Assembly (NCBI GenBank): GCA_913020075.1
Contig: CAJWAE010000013.1
Location: forward strand, 1 to 35,489
Direction of reading: 5' to 3'
DNA from: an uncultured Flavobacteriaceae bacterium
Lineage (GTDB): Bacteria; Bacteroidota; Bacteroidia; Flavobacteriales; Flavobacteriaceae
Length of the DNA: 35,489 nucleotides
Shown: positions 24,199 through 32,470 of the stretch, in pieces
Layout: every line of letters begins with the position of its first letter
Position numbering within the stretch: the stretch's first letter is position 1
Program-made: the position numbers and the translations under genes
The notes under the pieces: generated by a model
The model's input: the letters and a program-made list of their open reading frames with translations, nothing else
Databases searched by the model: none
What the model was told of the DNA's origin: nothing

Positions 24199-25518
24199 CT
24201 ATCCTAATATAATTCCAGCTATTGTAGCAGACATTAAAGATACTAATGATCCGGCAATCATTGCTTTAAGTCCAAGTTCAGTTAGTGTTTTTTTTATTTT
24301 AGGAGCAATGATTCCAATACCTCCTATTTGAATGCCTATGGAAGCAAAATTTGCAAAACCACAAAGCATATAAGTTGCCATAATTACTGATTTTTGATAA
24401 CTAAAATGTAAAGCACTAGAACTATCTTTTAAATCAACTAATTGTGTGTAACCTACAAATTCGCTAGCGGCTAATTTAATTCCTAAAAGCTGACCCATAA
24501 TTGTAATATCTTCTCTAGCTACACCAATCAACCACATTAGTGGAGCAAAGAGATGTCCTAAAATAAACTCTATGGAAAAGCTATCATAAACTGTATTAGA
24601 CATGATCCATGAATTAATTCCTAAGAGATCGCCAATTCCTGAAAAAATACTATTCAGCATAGCAATAAGAGCTATAAAAACTAACAGCATGGCGGCAACA
24701 TTTACAGCCATTTTTATTCCCTCATTGGTTCCTATGGAAATAGCAGAAAGAAAATTTTCACCAATCTTGTCATTAGAAACCTGAATATCAGTTGCTATTT
24801 CTTCTGTCTGTGGATAGATAATTTTTGAGATCACAATAGCTCCTGGTGCTGCCATAACAGATGCTGCTAATAGGCTTTTAGCAAATTCTAAGCGAAGAAC
24901 AGGGTCATCTCCCCCTAAAAATCCGATATAAGCACCTAAAACACTTCCTGCAACTGTTGCCATTCCTCCAACCATGACTAAAAAAATTTCGGAACGGTTC
25001 ATTTTTTCAAGATACCCCTTGATTAGAAGGGGAGCTTCGGTTTGACCCAAAAAGATATTCCCAGCTACCGAAAGACTTTCAGCGCCTGATATTTTAAAAA
25101 GCTTGGTTAAACCCCATGCTAGAAAACCAACAACCCTCTGAATGATTCCAAAATAATATAAAATTGAACTCAGCGCTGAAAAGAAAATAATAACAGGGAG
25201 CGCTTGAAACACAAAAATAAAACCATACTTATTAATATCTCCAAATTCCCCTAAAAGCATCTTAGTTCCTGCACCCGTATATTCCAAAACCTTAATAAAA
25301 AAGTTACCCATTGTCTCAAAAATACTTTTAACAAAACTTATTTTAAGTACCCCAATAGCAATAATCACTTGAATCAATAAACCTAATCCTACTGTTTTCC
25401 ATGCAATTTGTTTGCGATTATTACTAAATAGGTATGCTATAAAAAGAAGCACAAGCATTCCTAGGGCTCCTCTTAACAAAGACTCTACTGAAAAACCGGC
25501 ATTTTGAATTAATTCCAT
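24199..25518 (-). CDS. nupC: NupC-type concentrative nucleoside transporter
   Basis: The 439-residue inner-membrane protein carries CNT-family signatures: GNIFLGQTEAPLLIKGYL with the substrate-contacting QTEAP, the MATVAGSVLGAYIGFLG helix, the NEGIKMAVNVAAML segment and a C-terminal ANFASIGIQIGGIG. Such proteins import nucleosides with Na+ or H+. The gene shares a 65-bp gap with the divergent GH16 gene, which holds two TATCTTTA boxes in mirror arrangement about 20 bases from each start codon. This suggests shared or mutually exclusive expression with the glucanase. The symbol is given on family grounds; specificity among nucleosides is not resolved. Confidence 0.92.
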   Translation of the reverse strand: MELIQNAGFSVESLLRGALGMLVLLFIAYLFSNNRKQIAWKTVGLGLLIQVIIAIGVLKISFVKSIFETMGNFFIKVLEYTGAGTKMLLGEFGDINKYGFIFVFQALPVIIFFSALSSILYYFGIIQRVVGFLAWGLTKLFKISGAESLSVAGNIFLGQTEAPLLIKGYLEKMNRSEIFLVMVGGMATVAGSVLGAYIGFLGGDDPVLRLEFAKSLLAASVMAAPGAIVISKIIYPQTEEIATDIQVSNDKIGENFLSAISIGTNEGIKMAVNVAAMLLVFIALIAMLNSIFSGIGDLLGINSWIMSNTVYDSFSIEFILGHLFAPLMWLIGVAREDITIMGQLLGIKLAASEFVGYTQLVDLKDSSSALHFSYQKSVIMATYMLCGFANFASIGIQIGGIGIIAPKIKKTLTELGLKAMIAGSLVSLMSATIAGIILG

Positions 25519-25537
25519 TTATTGTTTTGAGATGGGC

Positions 25538-25563
25538 TAAAGATAACAAAACGTATATCTTTA
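25538..25563. promoter_or_regulatory. Symmetric divergent promoter/operator between NupC and GH16 genes
   Basis: TAAAGATA (25538-25545) and TATCTTTA (25556-25563) form a perfect 8-bp inverted repeat around a 10-base spacer. Each arm, read outward, is a TATCTTTA box 19-20 bases from its start codon (NupC at 25518, GH16 at 25584). It can act as two facing -7 elements or as a dimeric operator. Both starts would be covered by one bound protein. Confidence 0.55.
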
Positions 25564-25583
25564 CGCTTAATAATAGTTTTCTT

Positions 25584-26417
25584 ATGAATCGTATATTAAA
25601 AGCATTTGTAATATTATTTATTTCAAGTTGTCAATCAGATGGCTCAACCAGTGACTCGCAAACACTAACATCTCAAAACTTAATTGATACATCTATTGAG
25701 CAAACAAAAGAACTTAAATTAGTTTGGTCTGATGAGTTTGAGGGGACCTCATTAAATTTAGATAACTGGAGTTTTGAATTGGGGGATGGGTGTCCAAGCC
25801 TGTGTGGATGGGGGAATAATGAATTACAAATTTATACCGATAAGAACCATCGTCTTGAAGACGGAGTGTTAGTCATTTCAGCTAAAAAAGACGATCAAGG
25901 ATATTTCACATCTTCCAGAATCATAACTAAAGCAAAACAAGAATTTCAATATGGAAGAATTGAAACTAGGATTAAAGTTCCCTCAGGAGCAGGCCTATGG
26001 CCAGCTTTTTGGGCCTTAGGGAATGATATAGATACCAATTCATGGCCAGATTGTGGTGAAATTGATATTATGGAATATGTTGGACGAAAACCAGGGGAAG
26101 TATTTACCTCTATCCACACAAGAAGCAGTTATGGAAATACCATAAATACTCAAACTATTCCTTCCCCGAACATAGAAGATGATTTCCATGTATATGCCAT
26201 TGAATGGAATGAATACTTTATTGAATTCTTTTTAGATGAAAACAAGGTTTATACTTACTCTCCTCAGATAAAAAACAAAGATACCTGGCCTTTTAATAAG
26301 CCTTTTTTTGTTATTTTAAACCTAGCTATTGGAGGAAATTTTGGAGGTCCTGTTGCAAATAATATTACGTTTCCTAAAGATTATTTCATTGATTACGTTC
26401 GTGTATATCAATATTAG
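25584..26417 (+). CDS. GH16 family glycoside hydrolase (laminarinase-like), lipoprotein
   Basis: The ATG at 25584 is preferred to an upstream TTG because it gives a lipoprotein signal directly (LFISSC, Cys16). After a Ser/Thr/Gln linker (about 17-43), the 277-residue protein shows the GH16 sandwich: LVWSDEFEG, NNELQIYTDKN, GRIETRIKVPSGAGLWPAFW and the catalytic motif E159-I-D161-I-M-E164, with E159 the likely nucleophile and E164 the acid/base. The C-terminus has PFFVILNLAIGGNFGG and DYVRVYQY. This pattern is typical of beta-1,3- or mixed-linkage glucanases acting on laminarin, a common marine substrate. It is anchored to the outer membrane or surface. No SusC/SusD pair is adjacent; the divergent gene is NupC. 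Confidence 0.92.
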   Translation: MNRILKAFVILFISSCQSDGSTSDSQTLTSQNLIDTSIEQTKELKLVWSDEFEGTSLNLDNWSFELGDGCPSLCGWGNNELQIYTDKNHRLEDGVLVISAKKDDQGYFTSSRIITKAKQEFQYGRIETRIKVPSGAGLWPAFWALGNDIDTNSWPDCGEIDIMEYVGRKPGEVFTSIHTRSSYGNTINTQTIPSPNIEDDFHVYAIEWNEYFIEFFLDENKVYTYSPQIKNKDTWPFNKPFFVILNLAIGGNFGGPVANNITFPKDYFIDYVRVYQY

Positions 26418-26428
26418 AGAATGACCTA

Positions 26429-26572
26429 TTAAAATTCCGATTCTAATATTTCTTCAATCATATCTCTTGCAGTCATTAGCTTTATTTTATGAACACTATT
26501 TTTGTATTCATTGTTTTTAATTTTTGTGCTAATCAATTTGAGGATTTCTTTTGCGGAAGTGTCAGTTTTCAT
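26429..26572 (-). CDS. Small 47-residue protein coupled to pirin
   Basis: The ATG (26572-26570) lies two bases after the pirin stop codon, and a TAA ends the frame at 26429-26431. The product starts MKTDTSAKEILKLI and ends MIEEILESEF. It is highly charged and predicted to be all helix, with an amphipathic C-terminal half. The close, same-strand placement and clean codon composition support a real, translationally coupled gene. The plus-strand frame that overlaps it is rich in Phe, Cys and Ile and looks like a shadow. No family is recognised; a partner or regulator of pirin is a guess. Confidence 0.6.
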   Translation of the reverse strand: MKTDTSAKEILKLISTKIKNNEYKNSVHKIKLMTARDMIEEILESEF

Positions 26573-26574
26573 AA

Positions 26575-27288
26575 TTATATATTCATTGGGATTTCAATTA
26601 ATAAAATTCTTGTTCCTGGCATTATGGTGATTGAAAATGTTTCAATATCCCAAAGCCCTAAAGCATCTCTTTTTGATAATGACTCTTGAGCAATTTCTGC
26701 ATTGCCTTCAATTATAAAAATATAAATTCCGTTTCCTTTTTTGTGAAGCTCGTAGCTTAGTTGCGTTTGCTTTTCAAAATCACCGAGGTGCAACCATGCG
26801 TCTTGATGAATCCACATTCCCGGACCTTGCTGGTCAGGAGTAATTATAGGATAGAAAGAGTTTATTTTTTTTAAATCTCTAATATTTTTTTGATCATACC
26901 GTGGAGTTACATTTTGCTTATTAGGAAAAATCCAAAGCTGAAGCAGATTTAAATTTTTATTTTTATTTTTATTGTATTCACTATGATATACTCCAGACCC
27001 AGCGCTCATAACCTGGATTTCACCTGCCTCAATAGCGCCCACATTATCCATACTGTCTTTATGTTCCAAAGCACCCTCTAAAGGAATAGTGATTATTTCC
27101 ATATTATCATGTGGATGAGTTCCAAAGCCCATTCCCGGTGAGATTACATCATCGTTTAAAACTCGAAGTGCACCAAATTGAATTCTATCTGCATCAAAAT
27201 AATTTGCAAAACTAAAGGAGTGTTTTGCATAAAGCCAATCGTGTATGGCCTCTCCTCTTTTGTTAGCAGGGTGAAATACTTTTTCCAT
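26575..27288 (-). CDS. Pirin-family bicupin protein
   Basis: The 237-residue cytosolic protein has the N-terminal cupin of pirins, with the metal ligands H58 and H60 (THPHDNME) and H102 and E104 (YHSEYN), matching the His-His-His-Glu iron site of human pirin. DDVISPGMGFGTHPH and VMSAGSGVYHSE are signature blocks. Members act as quercetinases or as regulators that bind metabolic enzymes. The C-terminal cupin is more divergent, as usual. It is followed at once by a 47-residue coupled gene. A TACATTTG box at 27331-27338 is its probable -7 promoter element. Confidence 0.92.
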   Translation of the reverse strand: MEKVFHPANKRGEAIHDWLYAKHSFSFANYFDADRIQFGALRVLNDDVISPGMGFGTHPHDNMEIITIPLEGALEHKDSMDNVGAIEAGEIQVMSAGSGVYHSEYNKNKNKNLNLLQLWIFPNKQNVTPRYDQKNIRDLKKINSFYPIITPDQQGPGMWIHQDAWLHLGDFEKQTQLSYELHKKGNGIYIFIIEGNAEIAQESLSKRDALGLWDIETFSITIMPGTRILLIEIPMNI

Positions 27289-27330
27289 AATTTTTTAGGA
27301 GCCGCAATTAAAAACAAACTGTTGTAGGTA

Positions 27331-27338
27331 CAAATGTA
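27331..27338 (-). promoter_or_regulatory. -7 promoter element of the pirin gene
   Basis: TACATTTG on the minus strand matches TAnnTTTG exactly and lies about 42 bases before the pirin ATG. It is just past the stop of the upstream gene, so pirin and its small partner are probably transcribed independently. No TTTG is seen at -33. Confidence 0.4.
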
Positions 27339-27342
27339 TCAT

Positions 27343-27591
27343 TTATTTTTGAAGTTTTTCTTTGTCTTGAGGTTTTTGCTTTTTAGCAATGACATCAATT
27401 AGTTCTCTTTTAGCGTTGAGGTATTCAATCAGGGTTTTTATTTTTGTCTCATTTTTCCTTTTTTCGGCTAATTTTCCTTTTTCCTCTGCTATAGTATTTT
27501 TTATTTCCACATAGGTACTCACAATAAAACCTATAACAATAGCTATACAGGCGATATAAGCAACAATTTCTTCGGCATTAGAGAGGTACAT
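27343..27591 (-). CDS. Small membrane-anchored coiled-coil protein, hypothetical
   Basis: The ATG at 27591 is chosen over an upstream TTG (27612). The 82-residue protein has one N-terminal membrane helix (about residues 8-27, VAYIACIAIVIGFIVSTYV), followed by a highly charged Lys/Glu-rich segment (about 28-82) with heptad-like spacing, suggesting a cytoplasmic coiled coil. It is the typical layout of small envelope scaffolding or transporter-associated proteins, but no family is recognised. It diverges from the TonB receptor gene and ends just before the pirin promoter box. Confidence 0.65.
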   Translation of the reverse strand: MYLSNAEEIVAYIACIAIVIGFIVSTYVEIKNTIAEEKGKLAEKRKNETKIKTLIEYLNAKRELIDVIAKKQKPQDKEKLQK

Positions 27592-27599
27592 AAATGAGT

Positions 27600-27607
27600 T
27601 ATATTTG
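27600..27607 (+). promoter_or_regulatory. -7 promoter element of the second TonB receptor gene
   Basis: TATATTTG matches TAnnTTTG exactly, 26 bases before the ATG at 27634. A -33 TTTG is absent. The box overlaps the 5' end of the divergent small membrane-protein gene. Confidence 0.4.
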
Positions 27608-27633
27608 AACAAATTTAAAAATTACTTAGTAAC

Positions 27634-29673
27634 ATGCATAAAGGCATAATAAGATTTTGGAATAAAGGGTTGTTAGGACTTTTTTTTTTGATTAATACAA
27701 CAGCTCAAGCTCAGAATATAACTCAAACTTCTACAGTTACCCTTGATGAAATTTTCCTTAAAGCTACAAAAATAGTTACACCAAGGTTGGAATTACCCTA
27801 TACCCTTAGCGCATTAAACTTTTCTAATACGCAACAGATCTATCAACAGCTTTCTTTACAAGAATACTTAGGAGCAGTCCCTGGATTATTTTCTCTTAAT
27901 TCGACTAATTATGCCCAAGACCTTCGTATTTCTATTCGTGGATTTGGAGCTCGATCAGCTTTTGGTATTCGTGGGATTAAAATTATTGTAGATGGAATTC
28001 CAGAGACAACTCCAGACGGGCAAGGTCAACTGGATAATCTTCCTCTTGGCTTGATACAAAACTTGGAAATACTTCGAGGCCCTTCAGCAAGTTTATATGG
28101 CAATGCTTCTGGGGGTGTTATTTATATAAACACATTAGATAGTATGGATACAGAATCCACCCGTTTTAGAACTACTTTTGGATCCTATGGTCTTCAAACT
28201 TTTCAATTGACCACTCAGTTAAAAAACCAAAAAACAACTGCTTTACTTTATTTAAATAAGACTAATTCAGATGGTTATAGAGGAAATAGTGGTTTAGAAC
28301 AAAATTTATTTAATGCCAAAATAAAGCATGTGTTTAATCCAAAATCTTCTGTTAATATTCAAATTAATTACACAAATAGTCCCAGAGCTGAAGACAGTGG
28401 TGGATTAACTTTAGACGAAGCAAAAGCGGATAGAGTCCAAGCCAGAAAACGTAATATAGATTATGACACTTTTGAGTCTGTAGACCAATTCAAGATCGGT
28501 TTAAATTGGATTCAATCTTTTGGAAGTCAATGGAAATTAGAGAGCTATGGATTTTATTCGACTCGGGATTTTTATGGAAAACTTCCTTTTGAGAATGGTG
28601 GGATTATTGATTTATATCGAAATTATTATGGATTAGGTTCGCGATTGACCTATAAAGACCAAAGAGGAACCCTACTTCACAGCTTGCAATTAGGAACAGA
28701 AACTGCTATACAAAGAGATCAGCGTGATCGGTATCAAAATCTAAAAGGAAGCCAAGGAAATTTAACTTTCTCTCAAGAGGAGAGCTTCGGAGGTCTTGGA
28801 TTTTATGTCTTAGATGAATTAAAATGGGAGAAGGTTCTATTAAGAACTAGCTTACGATTTGATCATCAAAATGTTGGAGCAGATTCGGTAATAGAAAATC
28901 AAATTTATAGCGTACTAAATCCAAGTTTAGGCTTGAGCTACTCTTTAACAAAACAACAGAGGATTTTCTTTAATTTTTCTACAAGTTTTGAAACTCCTAC
29001 TTTAAGTGAGCTTTCTTCAAGGCCCAATGGACTAGAAGGATTGAATTTAGATTTAGCTCCTTCTAGAGCTATAAATTATGAAATTGGATGGAAAGCACTA
29101 CGAAATAATGGGAGATTGGAAGCGAACGTATTTTACATTGAAAGTTCAAATGAAATCCTACCTTATGAGTTAGAAGCTTTTCCTGGACGTTCTTTTTATA
29201 GAAATACGGGAGCAACACAGCGGATAGGATTAGAAGTTTACGGCTACTATCAGTTAAAAAACTGGCAGTTGGAATTAAGTATGACTCAAGCTAAATATCA
29301 ATTTAAGGGAACCAAAGAAAATCCAAGTAACCTCGAGGGTAAACAATTACCAGGGATTCCTGGCAGTCAGTTTTTTATTCAATTTGGCTATCAATCGTTA
29401 AAAGCTTGGCAATTGCAATTAAGCCTCGAACATATAGGCGATTTCTTTGCTAATAATAATAATACAGTTAAAATTAGTGCTTATCAGAAAGTACGCCTTC
29501 AAGGAAAAAAAGCATTTAACTTTTCATGGGGAGAAATTTTTGTTTTTGGAGGAATTCAAAACCTATTAAACACCCAATATTTTGATAATATTCGTCTTAA
29601 TGCTTTTGGCGCAAGACACTATGAACCCGCTCCAGGGAGAAATTTATTTGGAGGAATTCAATTTGCACTATAA
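27634..29673 (+). CDS. TonB-dependent outer-membrane receptor (siderophore/vitamin type)
   Basis: The 679-residue protein has a signal peptide ending about TTAQAQ and a plug domain with SIRGFGARSAFGIRGIKIIVDGIPETTPDGQGQLDN and LEILRGPSASLYGNASGGVIYI (about 95-165). A barrel follows, with the family box FETPTLSELSSRPNG and a terminal Phe-rich strand (LFGGIQFAL). It lacks the carboxypeptidase-regulatory N-domain of SusC-type proteins, so it resembles siderophore or cofactor receptors, not polysaccharide transporters. No SusD follows. It precedes the PBP4-type carboxypeptidase by 107 bp. The cargo is unknown; a peptide, siderophore or metal complex is possible. Confidence 0.92.
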   Translation: MHKGIIRFWNKGLLGLFFLINTTAQAQNITQTSTVTLDEIFLKATKIVTPRLELPYTLSALNFSNTQQIYQQLSLQEYLGAVPGLFSLNSTNYAQDLRISIRGFGARSAFGIRGIKIIVDGIPETTPDGQGQLDNLPLGLIQNLEILRGPSASLYGNASGGVIYINTLDSMDTESTRFRTTFGSYGLQTFQLTTQLKNQKTTALLYLNKTNSDGYRGNSGLEQNLFNAKIKHVFNPKSSVNIQINYTNSPRAEDSGGLTLDEAKADRVQARKRNIDYDTFESVDQFKIGLNWIQSFGSQWKLESYGFYSTRDFYGKLPFENGGIIDLYRNYYGLGSRLTYKDQRGTLLHSLQLGTETAIQRDQRDRYQNLKGSQGNLTFSQEESFGGLGFYVLDELKWEKVLLRTSLRFDHQNVGADSVIENQIYSVLNPSLGLSYSLTKQQRIFFNFSTSFETPTLSELSSRPNGLEGLNLDLAPSRAINYEIGWKALRNNGRLEANVFYIESSNEILPYELEAFPGRSFYRNTGATQRIGLEVYGYYQLKNWQLELSMTQAKYQFKGTKENPSNLEGKQLPGIPGSQFFIQFGYQSLKAWQLQLSLEHIGDFFANNNNTVKISAYQKVRLQGKKAFNFSWGEIFVFGGIQNLLNTQYFDNIRLNAFGARHYEPAPGRNLFGGIQFAL

Positions 29674-29780
29674 TTTATATTAATGTTAATTTGAAGTATT
29701 TAATAAATGCTGATTACTTATCTAATTTTTAAAGTCGTGTCATGATTACGATTAGAACTCTTTTTTAATATTTTTAAACG

Positions 29781-31058
29781 ATGAAAAAGGCAATATTTTT
29801 TTTAATTATTTTAGGGGGGTACACTGTTTCAGCCCAGAAGATTTCTGATAGGAAAATTGAGCGAAAACTAAGTAAAATTGAAGCTTTTAATAATGCCCAT
29901 ATTGCCATTAGCATATCTTCATTAGAAGATGACAAAGCTCAAGTTTCTTTTCAGGACAATAAATATATGACACCCGCTTCTAACATAAAACTTCTTACAT
30001 TTTTAGCAGCTTCTCAGAAGTATGATAGTCTTCCTACTCTTTACTACAATTCGATCAATGACAGTGTGATGCAGTTTAAATCCTCTGGCTATCCTCTTTT
30101 ATTTCATCCCTTTTATCCAGACGATGTATTAGCAAATTTTTTTAAAAAAAAGCAATATTTCAAATATGTTGCTCCCAATAGAGCCTTTGATGGTCTTGGC
30201 GAGGGATGGGCATGGGACGACTATAACTACTATCATGCTGCTCAAAAGAGTTCTTTTCCTATTTATGGAAATGTAGTTGAAGGAACAATAGTTAATGGTA
30301 AACTTCGAACAATCCCAGAATTATGGGAGTTAAAAAGCAAAATAGATACTACAAAAACTGCCTTTTCACGTTTGCAAAACAAAAATGAATTTCTAATAAA
30401 TCCCAAGCAATGGAAAAATAGGGACACCTTATACCGTCCTTTTATAGCTAGTGATTCTTTATTTGTCAAGCTTTTAGAACAAGCAACTGGAAATTTAGTA
30501 AAAATTCATAGTCAGCTAAATAAAAACATTCCTTGGAAAACCCTTTATTCAGAAAAAGAAGATTTAATATTTAAAGCTCTTTTACAAGACAGTGATAATG
30601 GGATAGCAGAGGCACTACTTTTAATGCTTTCTGAGACATATTTTGGTGAAATGCAAACAAAAAAAGTGATAGATACCATCCAAAGGCAATGGAAACCTTG
30701 GCTTCCTGACCCTATAGAATGGGTAGATGGTTCGGGGGTATCTAGATACAATATGTTGACTCCTAGAACCCTAGTGAGGGTTCTTCAAGAAATTCACAAA
30801 ACTGTTGGATGGGAAATCATCCAGGCTTACTTTCCAAGGGGAGGTACATCAAAAACTTTAAAAAAGTACGAAGGCACGCAGTTTTATGCTAAAACAGGAA
30901 CACTTCGCCACAATCACAATCTTTCAGGATATTTGTTCAATCCTAAAAAGAAAATTTATGTGTTTTCTATAATGGTTAACCACCACACTGCCTCTACATC
31001 AGAAGTTCGCAGAGGAATCTCAGAGCTTTTACATTGGTTTGATCAAAAACTCAACTAA
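29781..31058 (+). CDS. dacB: PBP4-type D-alanyl-D-alanine carboxypeptidase/endopeptidase (S13 family)
   Basis: The 425-residue periplasmic protein has a Sec signal peptide (residues 1-19) and the three penicillin-binding motifs: S67-x-x-K70 in TPASNIK, S271-D-N273 in DSDNGIAEAL, and K371-T-G373 in YAKTGTL. The block WVDGSGVSRYNMLTPR is typical of S13. It removes terminal D-Ala or cuts cross-links in peptidoglycan, releasing D-alanine and stem peptides. The insert domain before motif 2 is shorter than in E. coli PBP4. Its 3' end is 5 bp from the converging dipeptidase stop. Together with the dipeptidase and the AGCS transporter it fits D-amino-acid recycling from cell wall. Confidence 0.9.
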   Translation: MKKAIFFLIILGGYTVSAQKISDRKIERKLSKIEAFNNAHIAISISSLEDDKAQVSFQDNKYMTPASNIKLLTFLAASQKYDSLPTLYYNSINDSVMQFKSSGYPLLFHPFYPDDVLANFFKKKQYFKYVAPNRAFDGLGEGWAWDDYNYYHAAQKSSFPIYGNVVEGTIVNGKLRTIPELWELKSKIDTTKTAFSRLQNKNEFLINPKQWKNRDTLYRPFIASDSLFVKLLEQATGNLVKIHSQLNKNIPWKTLYSEKEDLIFKALLQDSDNGIAEALLLMLSETYFGEMQTKKVIDTIQRQWKPWLPDPIEWVDGSGVSRYNMLTPRTLVRVLQEIHKTVGWEIIQAYFPRGGTSKTLKKYEGTQFYAKTGTLRHNHNLSGYLFNPKKKIYVFSIMVNHHTASTSEVRRGISELLHWFDQKLN

Positions 31059-31063
31059 GGGCG

Positions 31064-32263
31064 CTATTGTTTTTTTTGAAGCTCTTGGGCTATAACTTCT
31101 ACACGACTCAGCACACGAAGCAGGTTACCACTCCAGATTTTACCAATTTCCTCTTCACTGTAGCCTCTTTTTACTAACTCTAGCGTTATGTTAAAAGTTT
31201 CAGAAGCATCACGCCAACCTTCAATTCCTCCACCACCGTCAAAGTCAGAACTGATGCCAACATGATCCACTCCAATTTTGTTTTTGATATAATCGATATG
31301 ATCCACAAAATCAGAAACATCTACAGCGGGAAATAGTGCCTTAATTTTTTGTTGATCTGTATCTGGATTTTGCTTTAAAATTGAATCTCTCCCTTTTGTG
31401 AATCTTTCATGTTTTTTTTTATTGACAAATGCAGCAAGAGCAACAGTTTGAACGACTCCCCCACTTTCTTTTATCCATTCCAATTGTTGATCGTCTAGAT
31501 TTCTTGGGTGATCTGATAGCACTCTAGCTGAAGAGTGTGATGCAATCACTGGAGCTTTTGAATGTAAAATAGTTTGTCTAATTGCTTCTTTTGAGGGATG
31601 TGAAATATCTACCATAATACCATAATAATTCATTAACTCAATAGCTTTCTTCCCTAGTTCACTAATTCCATTGTGTTTAGCAGTGTTGTCAAACTCACCA
31701 GTATTGGAATCCGAAAACTGGTTGTGTCCATTATGAGCAAGTGACATATAACGGGCACCTAAATCAAAATAACGTTTTACTTCAGATAAATCCTCTCCAA
31801 TAGGATATGCATTTTCCACTCCAATCATAGCAACTTTTTTTCCAATTTTCCTAAGACTGTCAACATCAGCAGCAGTTCTAGCCAATGCAATTTTATTAGG
31901 AGCATATTTTTGTGTGAATCTATTAATGGCATCAAATTTTTCTTGCGCATTCTCCCCAGCTTTTTTATAACCCTGTGGTGTAAGATCACCTTGCCCGGTA
32001 TAAACAATCAACCAAGATACATCAAGTGCTCCTTTTATCATTTTAGGAAGATTTACCTGCGTATCTGTATCCATACTATAATTAAGACTATCTGTAAAAT
32101 TTTTTATATCAATATCATTATGGGTATCTAAAGTGGTTGTTCTTAAGTGAATAAGTTGTGCTTTTTGGATTATGTCCACTTCATTTTTTTCAGGGTTTTC
32201 TGACTTACAGCCAAAAGTAAATGATATTACAAATAAGGAAAGGATTAATTTTTTCATTTTCAT
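31064..32263 (-). CDS. M19 membrane dipeptidase (renal dipeptidase type), lipoprotein
   Basis: The 399-residue lipoprotein (lipobox FTFGC, Cys19) has the full M19 binuclear zinc set: H48-x-D50 in DTHNDID, E150 in GVENAYP, H222 in DISHPS, H243 in ASHSSAR and D340 in SSDFDGGGG. The enzyme hydrolyses dipeptides and is unusual in accepting D-residues at the C-terminal position. An alternative ATG two codons in (32257) gives the same mature protein. It should produce free amino acids, including D-forms, outside the cytoplasm, complementing the PBP4-type enzyme next to it and the alanine symporter in the window. Confidence 0.93.
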   Translation of the reverse strand: MKMKKLILSLFVISFTFGCKSENPEKNEVDIIQKAQLIHLRTTTLDTHNDIDIKNFTDSLNYSMDTDTQVNLPKMIKGALDVSWLIVYTGQGDLTPQGYKKAGENAQEKFDAINRFTQKYAPNKIALARTAADVDSLRKIGKKVAMIGVENAYPIGEDLSEVKRYFDLGARYMSLAHNGHNQFSDSNTGEFDNTAKHNGISELGKKAIELMNYYGIMVDISHPSKEAIRQTILHSKAPVIASHSSARVLSDHPRNLDDQQLEWIKESGGVVQTVALAAFVNKKKHERFTKGRDSILKQNPDTDQQKIKALFPAVDVSDFVDHIDYIKNKIGVDHVGISSDFDGGGGIEGWRDASETFNITLELVKRGYSEEEIGKIWSGNLLRVLSRVEVIAQELQKKQ

Positions 32264-32427
32264 TGAATTTTTTTAAAGGTAGAAAATATAATTCTTAAAA
32301 AAAGAGACTTAAAGCTTCAATTGTGAATAACTCCAGGCGGTATTAAACTCCTGAGACATCTATATAATATAACTAAATCCTTTTTTTGAGTTAGTAAGAT
32401 AGTGTTTTTTCAACAAAAAATAGACTT

Positions 32428-32443
32428 TGGCATGGTACTTGCA
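32428..32443 (+). promoter_or_regulatory. Sigma-54 (RpoN) -24/-12 promoter
   Basis: TGGCATG, four bases (GTAC) and TTGCA match the consensus TGGCACG-N4-TTGCW at all positions but one. The invariant GG (32429-32430) and GC (32441-32442) are separated by exactly 10 bases. Transcription would start about 12 bases after the GC, giving a leader of roughly 110 bases before the lipoprotein ATG. Activation would need an NtrC-type enhancer-binding protein. Two CTCC(A/T)G repeats at 32331 and 32348 are possible but weak upstream sites. I see nothing else in 32264-32562 apart from the dyad listed next. Confidence 0.7.
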
Positions 32444-32470
32444 ATTATCTTAAAGATGTGGAAGTTGAGT

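Noticed and set aside
26489-26689. Plus-strand frame overlapping the end of pirin
   Set aside because: Overlaps two better minus-strand genes (pirin and the coupled 47-residue gene) and has a composition of antisense type.
758-29673. Polysaccharide utilisation locus around the GH16 enzyme and TonB receptors
   Set aside because: No SusD homologue, sugar-responsive regulator or further carbohydrate enzymes are present; the receptors look like siderophore/metal types and lie apart from the GH16 gene.
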